Positions 54,775-64,000 of a stretch of 64,000 nt of DNA are shown here, piece by piece (the stretch's first letter is position 1; each line of letters begins with the position of its first letter). The DNA lies in assembly GCF_010093445.1 (NCBI RefSeq), contig NZ_PDWW01000003.1, positions 1 to 64,000 of the forward strand, read 5' to 3'. The position numbers and the translations under genes were made by a program. The stretch comes from Pseudoxanthomonas japonensis. Its GTDB lineage: Bacteria > Pseudomonadota > Gammaproteobacteria > Xanthomonadales > Xanthomonadaceae. The notes under the pieces are model-generated. The model saw only the letters and a program-made list of their open reading frames with translations. It made no database searches and had not been told where the DNA came from.

Positions 54775-56574
54775 GTGCCGATCCGCCAGCTTCCCGACAC
54801 CCTCATCAACCAGATCGCCGCCGGCGAAGTCGTCGAACGGCCCGCGTCCGTGGTCAAGGAGCTGGTCGAAAACGCCCTGGATGCCGGCGCGCGCCGCGTC
54901 GACATCGATCTGGAAGAGGGCGGCGTCCGCCTGATCCGCATCCGCGACGACGGCGGCGGCATCGCACCGGAAGAACTGCCGCTGGCGGTGTCGCGCCACG
55001 CCACCAGCAAGATCGCCTCGCTCGACGACCTGGAAGCGGTCGCCACGCTCGGATTCCGCGGCGAAGCGCTGCCGTCGATCGCCTCGGTCAGCCGCTTCGC
55101 ACTGACCTCGCGCCGCGCGCAGGACGAACACGGTGCATCGCTTCAGGTCGAAGGCGGCAAGGTCGGCGAAGTGGCGCCCAAGCCGCACGCGGTCGGCACC
55201 ACCGTGGAAGTACGCGAGCTGTTCTACAACGTGCCGGCGCGGCGCAAGTTCCTGCGCGCAGAGCGCACCGAGATGGGCCACATCGAAGAGTGGCTCCGTT
55301 CGCTGGCGCTGGCGCGTCCCGACATCGAATTGCGCGTCTCGCACAACGGTCGGCCGTCGCGGCGGTACAAGGCGGACGAGCTGGAATCGCTCGCCCGCCT
55401 CAGCGAAACGCTGGGCGACGACTTCTCACGCAGCGCGCTGCGCGTGGATCATGCGGCCGCCGGCATGCGCCTGCACGGCTGGATCGCGCAGCCCAGCTAT
55501 TCGCGCGCGAGCGCCGACCAGCAGTACGTCTACGTCAACGGGCGTTCGGTGCGCGACCGCAACATCGCGCATGCGGTGAAGATGGCGTACCAGGATGTGC
55601 TGTTCCATGGCCGCCAGCCGGCGTACGTACTGTTCCTCGAACTCGATCCCACCCGCGTCGACGTCAATGTGCATCCGGCCAAGCATGAAGTGCGGTTCCG
55701 CGATACGCGGCTGATCCACGACTTCGTCTATCGCACGCTGCACGAAGCGCTGGCGGAAACGCGCGCGGGTGCGATGCCGCAGGACGTCACGCCGTCGCCG
55801 TTCGCTGCGCGGCCTGCATCCGTGCCGTCCGCCTGGATGCCCACCCAGCAGTCGCCGCTGGGGCTCAACGTGGCGGAAGCGCCGGCGGCGTATGCCGCGT
55901 TGTATGCGGCGCCGGCGGTAGACGCGATGCAGGCCGGCATGATGCCGCCGGCGTCCGTGCAGGCAATGCCGGCCACCGATGCCGACGGCATTCCGCCGCT
56001 CGGTTTCGCCATTGCGCAGCTGCACGGCATCTACATCCTGGCGGAGAACGCCGACGGCCTGATCGTGGTCGACATGCATGCGGCCCATGAGCGCATCGGC
56101 TACGAGAAACTGAAAGGCGCGCACGACAGCATCGGCCTGCGCTCGCAGCCGCTACTGGTGCCGATGGCGCTGGCGGTCGCGGAACGCGAGGCGGACGTGG
56201 CCGAGCGCGAAGCCGCCACGCTGGCGACGCTCGGTTTCGACGTCACCCGCAGCGGCCCGCAGTCGTTGAACGTGCGCAGCATTCCCGCCCTGCTGTCGAA
56301 TGCCGAACCCGAGGCTCTCTTGCGCGACGTACTGGCCGACCTGCGCGAACACGGCGAGAGCCGGCGCGTGGCGGCGGCGCGCGACGAGCTGTTGGCGACG
56401 ATGGCCTGCCACGGCGCCGTGCGTGCCAACCGTCGGCTTACGCTGCCCGAGATGAACGCCCTGCTGCGTGAGATGGAAGCCACCGAGCGCTCGGGGCAAT
56501 GCAATCACGGCCGCCCGACCTGGGCGCGCTTTTCCTTGAACGAGATCGATCGCTGGTTCCTGCGAGGACGCTGA
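54775..56574 (+). CDS. mutL: DNA mismatch repair protein MutL
   Basis: The 599-residue protein couples MutS recognition to strand incision. The GHKL ATPase domain has [17 protein letters not shown] and [10 protein letters not shown]; the dimerisation domain ends with HAAHERI and [11 protein letters not shown]. The DQHA(X)2E(X)4E endonuclease motif is absent, as expected in organisms with MutH. Start GTG 54775. It is followed by a DUF1684 gene after one base rather than miaA. Confidence 0.96.
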   Translation: MPIRQLPDTLINQIAAGEVVERPASVVKELVENALDAGARRVDIDLEEGGVRLIRIRDDGGGIAPEELPLAVSRHATSKIASLDDLEAVATLGFRGEALPSIASVSRFALTSRRAQDEHGASLQVEGGKVGEVAPKPHAVGTTVEVRELFYNVPARRKFLRAERTEMGHIEEWLRSLALARPDIELRVSHNGRPSRRYKADELESLARLSETLGDDFSRSALRVDHAAAGMRLHGWIAQPSYSRASADQQYVYVNGRSVRDRNIAHAVKMAYQDVLFHGRQPAYVLFLELDPTRVDVNVHPAKHEVRFRDTRLIHDFVYRTLHEALAETRAGAMPQDVTPSPFAARPASVPSAWMPTQQSPLGLNVAEAPAAYAALYAAPAVDAMQAGMMPPASVQAMPATDADGIPPLGFAIAQLHGIYILAENADGLIVVDMHAAHERIGYEKLKGAHDSIGLRSQPLLVPMALAVAEREADVAEREAATLATLGFDVTRSGPQSLNVRSIPALLSNAEPEALLRDVLADLREHGESRRVAAARDELLATMACHGAVRANRRLTLPEMNALLREMEATERSGQCNHGRPTWARFSLNEIDRWFLRGR

Positions 56575-56575
56575 C

Positions 56576-57511
56576 ATGGGGAAAAACACGGGATGGCTGG
56601 GGATGGCCATGCTGGTGGGATTGCTGGCCGGCTGCGGCGGCGAGGACAAGGTCGCGACCACCGGCAAGGTGGCCGACGCCCGATTCCTGGCCGACAACGC
56701 GGCCTGGCGCGAGCAGCGCAGGAACGAATTGATCGCCCCCGACGGTTGGACCAGCCTGGTCGGCCTGCACTGGATCGAGCTGAAATCGCACTTCATCGGC
56801 AGCGGGCCGGGCAGCGGCATCAAGCTCGCCGTCGGTCCGGCCAGGCTGGGCATGGTCACGCAGCAGGACAAGCGCGTGTTCCTCACGCCCGAGGGTGGCA
56901 CCACGCTGACCTACAACGGCGAACCGCTGAAGGGGCGCGTTGAACTCGAAAGCGACCGCGATCCCAATCCATCCACGGTCGGTTTCGACGACGGCAAGGG
57001 CCTGCTGACGGTGATCGAGCGCGGTGGCCGCCACGCGTTGCGCGTGAAGCATGCCGATGCCGAGTCGCGTACGCAGTTCGTCGGGCTCGATTACTGGCCC
57101 GCGCAGGAGGACTGGCGTATCGAAGGGCGCTTCATTCCCCATCCGCCCGGCAAGACGCTCACCATCGTCGATGTGATCGGCGTGGCCAACGAGTCGCCGA
57201 ACCCTGGCGTGGTCGAGTTCGAACGCGACGGCACGACCTTCCGCCTGGAGGCGCTGGGGCAGGTAGGCGGGCCGCTGTTCTTCGTGTTGGCGGACCGCAC
57301 CAGTGGGCATGGAAGTTACCCGGCCGGTCGCTTCCTGGATGCCGATGCGCCACAGGCGGGCAAGGTGGTGCTGGATTTCAATCGCGCCTACAACCCGCCC
57401 TGCGCCTTCACGCCGTACGCGACCTGTCCGTTGCCACCGGCGGAGAATCGCCTGGACCTGCGGGTCGAGGCCGGCGAGAAGACCTACGCGAAACCCATCA
57501 AAGTGCTCTGA
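56576..57511 (+). CDS. DUF1684 lipoprotein
   Basis: The 311-residue protein has a lipobox (GLLAGCGGE, Cys21) and the DUF1684 fold with LIAPDGWTSLVGLHWIE and a late NPPCAFTPYATCPLPP motif containing two cysteines. The family is uncharacterised. It starts one base after the mutL stop and precedes a TraB/GumN gene by 13 bases, so all three may be one transcript. Confidence 0.88.
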   Translation: MGKNTGWLGMAMLVGLLAGCGGEDKVATTGKVADARFLADNAAWREQRRNELIAPDGWTSLVGLHWIELKSHFIGSGPGSGIKLAVGPARLGMVTQQDKRVFLTPEGGTTLTYNGEPLKGRVELESDRDPNPSTVGFDDGKGLLTVIERGGRHALRVKHADAESRTQFVGLDYWPAQEDWRIEGRFIPHPPGKTLTIVDVIGVANESPNPGVVEFERDGTTFRLEALGQVGGPLFFVLADRTSGHGSYPAGRFLDADAPQAGKVVLDFNRAYNPPCAFTPYATCPLPPAENRLDLRVEAGEKTYAKPIKVL

Positions 57512-57524
57512 AGGAAATCTCGCG

Positions 57525-58460
57525 ATGCTGCTGCGCCGTTCGCTGAAAGCCCTCGTCGTCACTGCACTGCTCGGCAGTGCATCCGTGCTCGCCGCGGATG
57601 CGCCCAAGGCGGCCGGAGCATCGGTGCCGCTGTTGTGGAAGGTGTCCGACAAGGACAACGCCGTCTACCTGCTGGGCTCGTTCCATCTGCTGCGTCCGAG
57701 CGACTACCCGCTGTCCGGTGATGTCGATGCCGCCTTCGACGACGCCGAGCGCGTGCTGTTCGAACTGTCGCCGGAGGAAATGCGCTCGCCGGCCGCTTCG
57801 CAGCTGATGATGCAGGCCGCGATGCGCGTCGACGGCAAGACGCTGCAACAGGACCTGGATGCCGCCACCTGGACGCGGCTGGAGGCGTGGGCGGGCAAGA
57901 ACAATCTGCCGCTCGCTTCGTTCAACGGTTTCGAGCCGTGGTTCGTCGGCCTGACGATCAGCATCGTCGAGATGACCAAGCAGGGTCTGGACCCGAAACT
58001 GGGCCTGGACAATCACTTCATGGACAAGGCGCTGGCGGCCGGCAAGCCCGCCAGCGGGCTGGAGCGCATGCAGGAGCAGATCGGCGTGCTGGACGGCATG
58101 GACGCGAGCGAGCAGCGCCAGTTCGTGGCCGAAGCCCTGGAGCAGGCCGACAAGGGGTCGGCAGAGACCCAGCGCCTGCACGACGCCTGGCGCCGTGGAG
58201 ACGCCGAAACCTTGTGGAACGGCATGGCGTCCGACATGCGCGAGCAGTATCCGCGCCTGTACCGGCGCATCAACGTCGACCGCAACGACGCGTGGGTACC
58301 GAAGATCCGGCAACTTCTCGATCAGCCGGGCGACGACGATGCGCTGGTCGTGGTCGGTGCATTGCACCTGCTGGGTGAGGATGGCGTGGTGGAGAAGTTG
58401 CGCGACCAGGGCTACAAGGTCGAACGCGTCTGTTCCGCCTGCGCGGCGGGTGGGCGTTGA
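57525..58460 (+). CDS. TraB/GumN-family protein
   Basis: The 311-residue exported protein has a signal peptide (about 24 residues) and the TraB/GumN motifs YLLGSFHLLRPSDYPL and a C-terminal VVVGALHLLGEDGVVEKL; these two G-x-x-H segments resemble the metal-hydrolase site of the Tiki superfamily. The Xanthomonas homologue GumN lies near the xanthan genes, but its role there is unclear. Start ATG 57525 follows AAGGAAA. Confidence 0.9.
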   Translation: MLLRRSLKALVVTALLGSASVLAADAPKAAGASVPLLWKVSDKDNAVYLLGSFHLLRPSDYPLSGDVDAAFDDAERVLFELSPEEMRSPAASQLMMQAAMRVDGKTLQQDLDAATWTRLEAWAGKNNLPLASFNGFEPWFVGLTISIVEMTKQGLDPKLGLDNHFMDKALAAGKPASGLERMQEQIGVLDGMDASEQRQFVAEALEQADKGSAETQRLHDAWRRGDAETLWNGMASDMREQYPRLYRRINVDRNDAWVPKIRQLLDQPGDDDALVVVGALHLLGEDGVVEKLRDQGYKVERVCSACAAGGR

Positions 58461-58498
58461 CCGTCAGCTGATCCGGCGTGACGCCGGCACCCGACGCA

Positions 58499-58912
58499 TC
58501 ACGCGCGGGCCGGTTCCATCACGATGCAGTCCACGGGGCAGGCGGGCACGCACAGTTCGCAGCCCGTGCAGAGCGGGTCGATCACCACGTGCATGTGTTT
58601 TGCGCCGCCGATGATCGCGTCCACCGGGCACGCCTGGATGCACTTGGTGCAGCCGATGCAGTCGGCTTCGACGACCACCGCGACGATCGCGGGCTTGTGG
58701 GTGCCGCGCGCCCGGTCGTAGGGCCGCGGCGGTACGTCCAGCACGCGGGCGAGCGCCCGCGCACCTGCATCGCCACCGGGCGGGCAATGATCCACGCCGG
58801 CGTCGCCGCGTGCCATCGCCTGCGCGTACGGCAGGCAGCCGTCGAAGCCGCACTGGCCGCATTGGGTCTGCGGCAACAGGCGGTCGAGGCGTTCGACGAG
58901 ATCGGCGTTCAT
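58499..58912 (-). CDS. rnfB: RnfB-like ferredoxin, soluble form
   Basis: The 137-residue protein has the Fe-S motif [14 protein letters not shown] of RnfB and two further four-cysteine clusters ([12 protein letters not shown] and [12 protein letters not shown]). It lacks the N-terminal membrane segment of RnfB in complete Rnf complexes, and no other rnf genes are seen. The ATG at 58912 begins the conserved part. It lies 23 bases downstream of metG on the same strand. It may be a free-standing electron carrier. Confidence 0.85.
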   Translation of the reverse strand: MNADLVERLDRLLPQTQCGQCGFDGCLPYAQAMARGDAGVDHCPPGGDAGARALARVLDVPPRPYDRARGTHKPAIVAVVVEADCIGCTKCIQACPVDAIIGGAKHMHVVIDPLCTGCELCVPACPVDCIVMEPARA

Positions 58913-58934
58913 CGCCGTGGCGTGGCTGGCCGCC

Positions 58935-60998
58935 TCAACGCACCGGCATGCCGGGCAGGGCACCGGCATCGGCGTCCAGCAGCGCCAGCGCGCCACCGTC
59001 GAAGCCGGCCGACAGGATCATGCCTTCGCTCAGACCGAAGCGCATCTTGCGCGGCGCGAGGTTGGCGATGAACACCACGTTGCGGCCGACCAGCTTGTCC
59101 GGCTCGCCGTAGCTGGCGCGGATGCCGGAGAAGATCTGGCGTTGGCCCAGGTCGCCGGCGTCCAGCAGGAAGCGCAGCAGCTTGTCGGAACCATCCACGA
59201 AGCCGCACTCCAGCACCTTGCCGATGCGCAGGTCGAGCTTGGAAAAATCCTCGATGCCGATGGTGCCCGTCGCGTCCTTCGATTCCGCAGGTACGGAGGA
59301 CTTGGCTTCCGTCTTCTTCTCGGGGGCGGCGGGCGCGGGCGCGGCGGCGAGGGTGTCCTTGGAAGCGTCGGTCATGGCGTCGATCAGTTTCGGGTCGATA
59401 CGGGTGAAGAGGGCGGAATACGGCTGGATGGTGTGCGCCTGCAGCGGCGCCGCAACATCGGCCCAGGTCTCGACCGGCGCGCTGAGGAAGGCCTCCGCCT
59501 CAGCGGTCGTGCGCGGGAGCACCGGCTTCAGCGCGGCGGCCAGGACGCGGAACAGGTTCAGACCCTGCGTGCAGACCGACTGCAGTTCGGCGTCCGCGCC
59601 TTCCTGCTTGGCGATCACCCACGGCTTCGTCTCGTCGATGTACTTGTTGGCCTCGTCGGCCAACGCCATCGTCAGCCGCAGGGCGGTGGCGGGTTCATTG
59701 CGCTCGTAGGCGTCGGCGATCGGGCCGAGCGCGTCGACGAAGCGCTGGTACATGGCCGGATCGGGCAGCACGTCGGCTAGACGGCCGGCGAAGCGCTTGT
59801 CGATGAAACCCGCGCAGCGGCTGGCCAGGTTGACGAACTTGCCGACCAGGTCGGCGTTGACGCGCGCGACGAAGTCGCCGAGGTTCAGGTCGAGGTCGTC
59901 GACGCCGCCCGACGACTTGGCCGCGTAGTAATAGCGCAGCGCTTCCGGTTCCAGGCCCACGTCCAGGTAGGTGCGCGCCATGATGAAGGTGCCGCGCGAC
60001 TTCGACATCTTCGCGCCGTCCACGGTCAGGTAACCGTTGACGTGCAGCCGCGTCGGCGCGCGATGGCCGGTGCCATGCAACACCGCCGGCCAGAACAGGC
60101 CGTGGAAGTTGACGATGTCCTTGCCGATGAAGTGGTGCAGTTCGACATCGGTGCCGGCTTCCAGGTGCGGGGCGAAGTCGAGGCCGCGCTCGGTGCACAG
60201 GTTGCGGAAGCTGCTCAGGTAGCCGATCGGCGCATCCAGCCACACGTAGAAGTACTTGCCGGGCGCGCCGGGGATCTCGAAGCCGAAATACGGCGCATCG
60301 CGCGAGATGTCCCACGCGCGCAGGCCACCTTCGGCATCCAGCCATTCGCGCAGCTTCGCCTTGACGCCGGGCAGGGCGACGTCGCCGGCCAGCCACTCGC
60401 GCAGGAAGGCATCGAAGCGGCCGACTTCGAAGAAGTAATGCTCCGAGTCGCGGATCTCCGGCGTGCTGCCGGACAGGATCGACTTCGGTTCCTTCAGGTC
60501 CGTCGGCGCGTACGTGGCACCGCAGACCTCGCAGTTGTCGCCGTACTGGTCGGCGGAGCCGCAGTTCGGGCAGATGCCCTTGATGTAGCGGTCGGGCAGG
60601 AACATGCCCTTGGCGGGGTCGTAGAACTGCGCGACCGTGCGGCGGCTGATGTGGCCGCCCGCGTCCAGGCGCTGGTAGAACTGCTCGGTCAGCTCGCGGT
60701 TGGCCGTGGAGTTGGTCGAGTCGTAGTGGTCGAAGGCCACGCCGAACGCGGCGAAGTCGCGCTCGTGGCTGGCCTGGATGCCGGCGATGAAGGCCTCGGG
60801 CGTGACGCCGGCCTTCTCGGCCGCCAGCATGATCGGCGTGCCGTGGGTGTCGTCGGCGCAGACGAAGTGGACCGTGTCGCCCCGCATCCGGCGTGCCCGC
60901 ACCCAGATGTCGCCCTGGATGTAGCCCACCAGGTGACCCAGGTGCAGCGGGCCGTTGGCGTAGGGCAGGGCGTTGGTGACGAGTGCGGTGCGGCTCAT
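58935..60998 (-). CDS. metG: Methionyl-tRNA synthetase
   Basis: The 687-residue class I synthetase has the HIGH motif in [13 protein letters not shown], a zinc site ([18 protein letters not shown]), and the KMSKS loop in [12 protein letters not shown]. An Ala-rich linker joins a C-terminal Trbp111-like tRNA-binding domain ([17 protein letters not shown]). It is the first gene of a metG-rnfB-like pair. A strong hairpin lies upstream, downstream of the DUF2147 gene. Confidence 0.97.
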   Translation of the reverse strand: MSRTALVTNALPYANGPLHLGHLVGYIQGDIWVRARRMRGDTVHFVCADDTHGTPIMLAAEKAGVTPEAFIAGIQASHERDFAAFGVAFDHYDSTNSTANRELTEQFYQRLDAGGHISRRTVAQFYDPAKGMFLPDRYIKGICPNCGSADQYGDNCEVCGATYAPTDLKEPKSILSGSTPEIRDSEHYFFEVGRFDAFLREWLAGDVALPGVKAKLREWLDAEGGLRAWDISRDAPYFGFEIPGAPGKYFYVWLDAPIGYLSSFRNLCTERGLDFAPHLEAGTDVELHHFIGKDIVNFHGLFWPAVLHGTGHRAPTRLHVNGYLTVDGAKMSKSRGTFIMARTYLDVGLEPEALRYYYAAKSSGGVDDLDLNLGDFVARVNADLVGKFVNLASRCAGFIDKRFAGRLADVLPDPAMYQRFVDALGPIADAYERNEPATALRLTMALADEANKYIDETKPWVIAKQEGADAELQSVCTQGLNLFRVLAAALKPVLPRTTAEAEAFLSAPVETWADVAAPLQAHTIQPYSALFTRIDPKLIDAMTDASKDTLAAAPAPAAPEKKTEAKSSVPAESKDATGTIGIEDFSKLDLRIGKVLECGFVDGSDKLLRFLLDAGDLGQRQIFSGIRASYGEPDKLVGRNVVFIANLAPRKMRFGLSEGMILSAGFDGGALALLDADAGALPGMPVR

Positions 60999-61070
60999 GA
61001 CGGACTTCGCGACGGGGGGCGGCGATTATCGCATGCCCGGATGGAGGCCCTTCCGGCGGCCCAAACGCAA

Positions 61071-61093
61071 CAGGCCCGGCAATGCCGGGCCTG
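61071..61093 (-). terminator. Hairpin after the DUF2147 gene
   Basis: CAGGCCCGGC-AAT-GCCGGGCCTG is a perfect 10-bp stem, followed on the minus strand by TTGCGTTT. It lies 24 bases past the DUF2147 stop. Confidence 0.8.
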
Positions 61094-61116
61094 CGATGTC
61101 GCGGATTCGCAAGAGT

Positions 61117-61557
61117 TTACTGGCGGATCCAGGTCTGCGACTTGCAGATGAAGGCGATGCAGCCGGACACCTCCAGCTTCTTGCCGCCCTCGATCAGTTC
61201 CATCTTCGACTTGTAGATCTTTCCCTCGTCCGGCTTGAGGATGGTGCCACCCGCGTACTCGCCACCGCCCTCGGCCTTCATGCCGCGGATGATCTCCATG
61301 CCGGTGATCGGCTTGTTCTTGCGATCGTCCTTGCACTTGTCGCAGGTCGGGTTCGGCTTGCTCGGGTTGATCAGCTCGACGATGCGGCCAGTGATCGTGC
61401 CGTTGGCCGCCTGGGTGATCTCGACGAAGGACTTCGGCTTGCCGGTATCGCTGTCGATGGTCTTCCAGCGGCCCACCACCGGATCGGCGGCCGACGCCAC
61501 CAGCGACAGGGCCATCAGCGGAGCGGCCAGCATCGCGGCCATCAGGGTCTTGCGCAT
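61117..61557 (-). CDS. DUF2147 exported protein
   Basis: The 146-residue protein has a signal peptide (to ASAA, about residue 24) and the DUF2147 core DPVVGRWKTID, with a Cys pair in PTCDKC and a later pair in GCIAFIC that may form disulfides. The family is small, secreted and of unknown function. TATAAC about 60 bases upstream may be its -10 element. A stem-loop in the leader (61585-61606) is of unknown role. Confidence 0.88.
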   Translation of the reverse strand: MRKTLMAAMLAAPLMALSLVASAADPVVGRWKTIDSDTGKPKSFVEITQAANGTITGRIVELINPSKPNPTCDKCKDDRKNKPITGMEIIRGMKAEGGGEYAGGTILKPDEGKIYKSKMELIEGGKKLEVSGCIAFICKSQTWIRQ

Positions 61558-61667
61558 GTTCCCCTCCCAGGGATGAAGGTCAGGCCCGCCGGCAACGACC
61601 GGCGGGATGACGACTGTTATACCGCATCCGCTGGCGTATGGAAGGGGCTGGCCGAGTGGTGCCGCCC

Positions 61668-62441
61668 TTACTCCTCTTTTGCAGGTGCAGCCGGGTCCGA
61701 TGGCTGCCCGTTCGCGGGTTTCGACACCGGCTCTCCCGGCGCGTCAGCGTCAGAGAGCTGCTGGACATCGCCCACGCTTACCTTGCCGATTCGCAGCTCC
61801 TGCCAGATCGAGTCCTGCCAGGCGCGGTACTCCTTGGGTTCCCAATACTTGGGATGGTAGTACTGGGAGCTGTCGAGCGTGCCGACTCCGGGAACGGAGA
61901 TCTGGACAGGATTGGCCAGAGACGCCAACCGGCTGCCCGTCATCTTTGATCTCTCCCGGCGAAGCATGTAATGCAAACGTTGCTCGGCGACGGCATCGCT
62001 GTAATCCGCGCGAATGGCCGCGCCTTCCTGCTGGGCGCGGCCGCGCTCGCTCTCGTCGAGCTGGTCCCAGTAGAGCTTGCGCTTCTCCACGAAGCTCAGG
62101 TAACCGCGCTCCGCCGCCAGGTCCATCCAGACATAGGCGAGCGCGCGATCCTTGGGGACGCCAAGTCCGATCCACAGCATTTCCCCGACGATGGCCTGGG
62201 AGGGCTTGTCAGAATAGTATGCAGCGCGACGGAACTGCTGGAATGCTTCTTCGAACTCACGCTCGCCATAGCGATCCAGTCCGCGCGAGCGATACATGAG
62301 GTCGGGGTGGCTGTCGAGGAAGCCGGCGGCCACCATCGTCGAGTTGATCGTCGGATCGCGTTGGTTGGCTGGCTTTTCGCGTGCAAGCGCGGTTCCCGCG
62401 CAAAGCGCCGCCAATGCCGCTATCAAGACAAGTTTCCGCAT
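61668..62441 (-). CDS. Exported Sel1-like protein
   Basis: The 257-residue protein has a signal peptide (to ALAR) and a Sel1/TPR-like segment (EAFQQFRRAAYYSD, then GLGVPKDRALAYVWMDLAAE) typical of scaffold proteins. The rest is not recognised; the C-terminal tail is Asp/Pro/Ala-rich. Nothing in the sequence shows its partner. Confidence 0.78.
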   Translation of the reverse strand: MRKLVLIAALAALCAGTALAREKPANQRDPTINSTMVAAGFLDSHPDLMYRSRGLDRYGEREFEEAFQQFRRAAYYSDKPSQAIVGEMLWIGLGVPKDRALAYVWMDLAAERGYLSFVEKRKLYWDQLDESERGRAQQEGAAIRADYSDAVAEQRLHYMLRRERSKMTGSRLASLANPVQISVPGVGTLDSSQYYHPKYWEPKEYRAWQDSIWQELRIGKVSVGDVQQLSDADAPGEPVSKPANGQPSDPAAPAKEE

Positions 62442-62550
62442 GGTGTTCCCTCGAGTGCGTGCATTGCCAGCCTAGCGTTGAAGGAGGGGCCGAACATGCA
62501 TCGGAAGTAATGCTGCCATCCGGCCAGTCGCCTGGTGCGCCGCAGAAACA

Positions 62551-62579
62551 AAAAAGGCGGCGCAGAGCGCCGCCTTTTT
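62551..62579. terminator. Intrinsic terminator, receptor gene
   Basis: AAAAAGGCGGCGC and its complement GCGCCGCCTTTTT form a perfect 13-bp stem with an AGA loop. It terminates the receptor gene on the minus strand and would also work on the plus strand. Confidence 0.92.
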
Positions 62580-62597
62580 GTGTTGCTTGAAGAGCGC

Positions 62598-64000
62598 TTA
62601 GAACTTGTAGTTCAGGCGCGCGAACAGCGTGCGGCCGTAGTAGTCGTACTGCGTGGCGAACGCGGGAACGTTGCCGTAGCGAGTCGCCACACCGGAGCTC
62701 ACCTGCGGCGGATCCGCATCGAACACGTTGCGGACGCCCAGCAGAAGCGACCACTTCGGTTGCTCATAACGCACCGAGACCGCGTGGTACAGCCGCGACT
62801 CGGCCCAAATATCACGATAGGCGTTGGGCGCCGTCGGAGCCACGACCTGATAGCGATAGTTGGGATCCAGGTCCAGGTTCTCAGTCTCGCCGATGTAGTC
62901 CATGAACCAGGTGTAGGTGAAATCACCCCGGGTCAGGCCAGCACGGAAGCTGCCGACGAGTTGCGGATAGCCGATGTAACCGGTCTGATCGGAGCGCACC
63001 TGGCCGCCAGACTGTGGGTCGGCGAACAGCAGATAGTAGTTCTCCTTGGTATAGGTGAACTGCGTCTCCAGCTCGAGCTTGCCGAACGAGAAGTCGTCCT
63101 CGTAACGCGCCAGCAGGTCGTAACCGCGGGTCTTCTGTTTGTTGATGTTGATGTAGGTCGCATAGATGTCGGTGATCATATGCGCCTGTGGCCCCGTACC
63201 GGGGTTGCGATCGAACATGTTGCAGAAGTTGTTCGGGAACTGCGTCGATGCATAGCAGCCGTTCACGATCTGGGCAGCGCTCAGCGTGCCGATCTGGTCA
63301 CGCACGTCGTACTGGAAGTAGTCCAACGCAACGCTGATCGGGGCGAACGTCGGCGTCCAGACCAGGCCCACCGTCTCTGCCGTGGAGTGTTCCGGTTGCA
63401 GGAAGCCTGCACCACCACCCTGGAAAACTTCGGCAGAGGAGCCACCGGCTGCGGTGTAGTCGTTGGGAATGCCGATCGCTGCACAGTTCGCGCGGATCTG
63501 ATCGTTGTTCGACTCGCCCCAGCGGATGCAGGGATCGATCGCCGTCTGTGCGAAGAAGCCGGACAGGTTGCCCAGGTACAGCTCATACAGGCCCGGGGCA
63601 CGGTACGAGGTGCCGCGCGATGCACGCACGCGGAACGACGGGACGATCTGCCAGCTCAGGCCTGCCTTCCAGACGGTATCGGAATCACCGACGGAATCGT
63701 AGTCGAACCAGCGACCCGAGAAGTTGGCGTTCAGCGCTTCGAAGCCGGGAACACCCTTCAGCAGCGGCACTTCGAACTCGGCGAAGACTTCCTTCACCTT
63801 GTCCTCGCCCTTCGTCACCTGCGCACTGCTCTGGCCCCAGAGGCCACCAGAGACTTCGCGCTGGCTCGGCTGATCGTCCAGGCTGTACTTGCGGTACTCC
63901 ACGCCCACTGCCGCGCCCACCGGGCCGGCCGGCAGGTTGAACAGCTCGCCGGTCAGCACGCCATTGGCCACGAACTGGTCATAGACCGTGTTGCCGGTGT
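62598..64000 (-). CDS. TonB-dependent receptor, 3' part
   Basis: The frame is open to the window edge, so the signal, TonB box and plug lie outside. The visible part, more than 460 residues, is barrel: strands with VGAAVGVEYRKYSLDDQPS, WKAGLSWQIVPSFRVRAS, GTSYRAPGLYELYLG (a conserved receptor motif), and a C-terminal ARLNYKF ending in Phe. Extracellular loops contain several cysteines (CIRWGE, CAAIG, CNMFDRN). The ligand cannot be inferred. Confidence 0.92.
   Translation of the reverse strand, partial: TGNTVYDQFVANGVLTGELFNLPAGPVGAAVGVEYRKYSLDDQPSQREVSGGLWGQSSAQVTKGEDKVKEVFAEFEVPLLKGVPGFEALNANFSGRWFDYDSVGDSDTVWKAGLSWQIVPSFRVRASRGTSYRAPGLYELYLGNLSGFFAQTAIDPCIRWGESNNDQIRANCAAIGIPNDYTAAGGSSAEVFQGGGAGFLQPEHSTAETVGLVWTPTFAPISVALDYFQYDVRDQIGTLSAAQIVNGCYASTQFPNNFCNMFDRNPGTGPQAHMITDIYATYININKQKTRGYDLLARYEDDFSFGKLELETQFTYTKENYYLLFADPQSGGQVRSDQTGYIGYPQLVGSFRAGLTRGDFTYTWFMDYIGETENLDLDPNYRYQVVAPTAPNAYRDIWAESRLYHAVSVRYEQPKWSLLLGVRNVFDADPPQVSSGVATRYGNVPAFATQYDYYGRTLFARLNYKF

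Overview
The window is GC-rich chromosomal DNA with long open frames on both strands, ATGA/TGATG gene overlaps and gene orders typical of gammaproteobacteria: pcnB-folK-panBCD-pgi, queG-nnr-tsaE-amidase-mutL, and dapA-bamC. A TonB-dependent receptor, a GumN/TraB-family protein and a REP-like palindrome of the kind common in this group point to Xanthomonadaceae (Pseudoxanthomonas/Lysobacter-like). That placement is an inference. I see no prophage, insertion sequence, CRISPR array or rRNA, and one tRNA gene (tRNA-Glu, CUC).

1-29,500 is an exopolysaccharide locus. It opens with a cut-off beta-helix protein, an acyl carrier protein with its AMP-forming ligase, a J-domain membrane protein and a polysaccharide deacetylase. 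Next come a second beta-helix protein fused to a deacetylase-like domain, a Gfo/Idh/MocA oxidoreductase, a nucleotide-sugar epimerase and a glycosyltransferase. The plus-strand operon 11,771-20,671 encodes a flippase, three glycosyltransferases, an O-antigen-ligase-like protein, a FemAB-like acyltransferase and a PLP-dependent decarboxylase. The minus-strand operon 28,284-20,722 encodes a TviB-like dehydrogenase, an epimerase, a Wza-like lipoprotein, a chain-length determinant, a tyrosine-kinase-like ATPase, an outer-membrane barrel and a hexapeptide acyltransferase. The two operons converge on one terminator near 20,700, and galE follows at 28,499. This gene set is the one normally associated with exosortase A (EpsH/PEP-CTERM) loci, yet no exosortase, PEP-CTERM protein or priming glycosyltransferase is visible here. 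A 597-base tract at the start of the window is repeated at 99% identity inside the second beta-helix gene.

29,591-38,311 is mostly housekeeping: a hydrolase with thiD, a DUF1275 membrane protein, tag, a YciI-like protein and a TetR regulator with a clear operator. Then come PhoH/PIN, bcp and gcvR, divergent from dapA-bamC, and a 7Fe ferredoxin. 38,615-44,257 holds a pirin, a MipA-GNAT-metallo-hydrolase operon, a QseBC/PmrAB-like two-component system and tRNA-Glu. TTAA direct repeats with an 11-base period lie upstream of both the MipA operon and the response-regulator gene, suggesting one regulon.

44,332-61,000 is core metabolism and information processing: RNA polyadenylation, folate and pantothenate synthesis, phosphoglucose isomerase, queuosine synthesis, NAD(P)HX repair, t6A modification, cell-wall amidase, mismatch repair and metG. 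A REP-like pair lies inside the 3' end of queG and lengthens its protein. The window closes with two small exported proteins and the 3' part of a TonB-dependent receptor gene.
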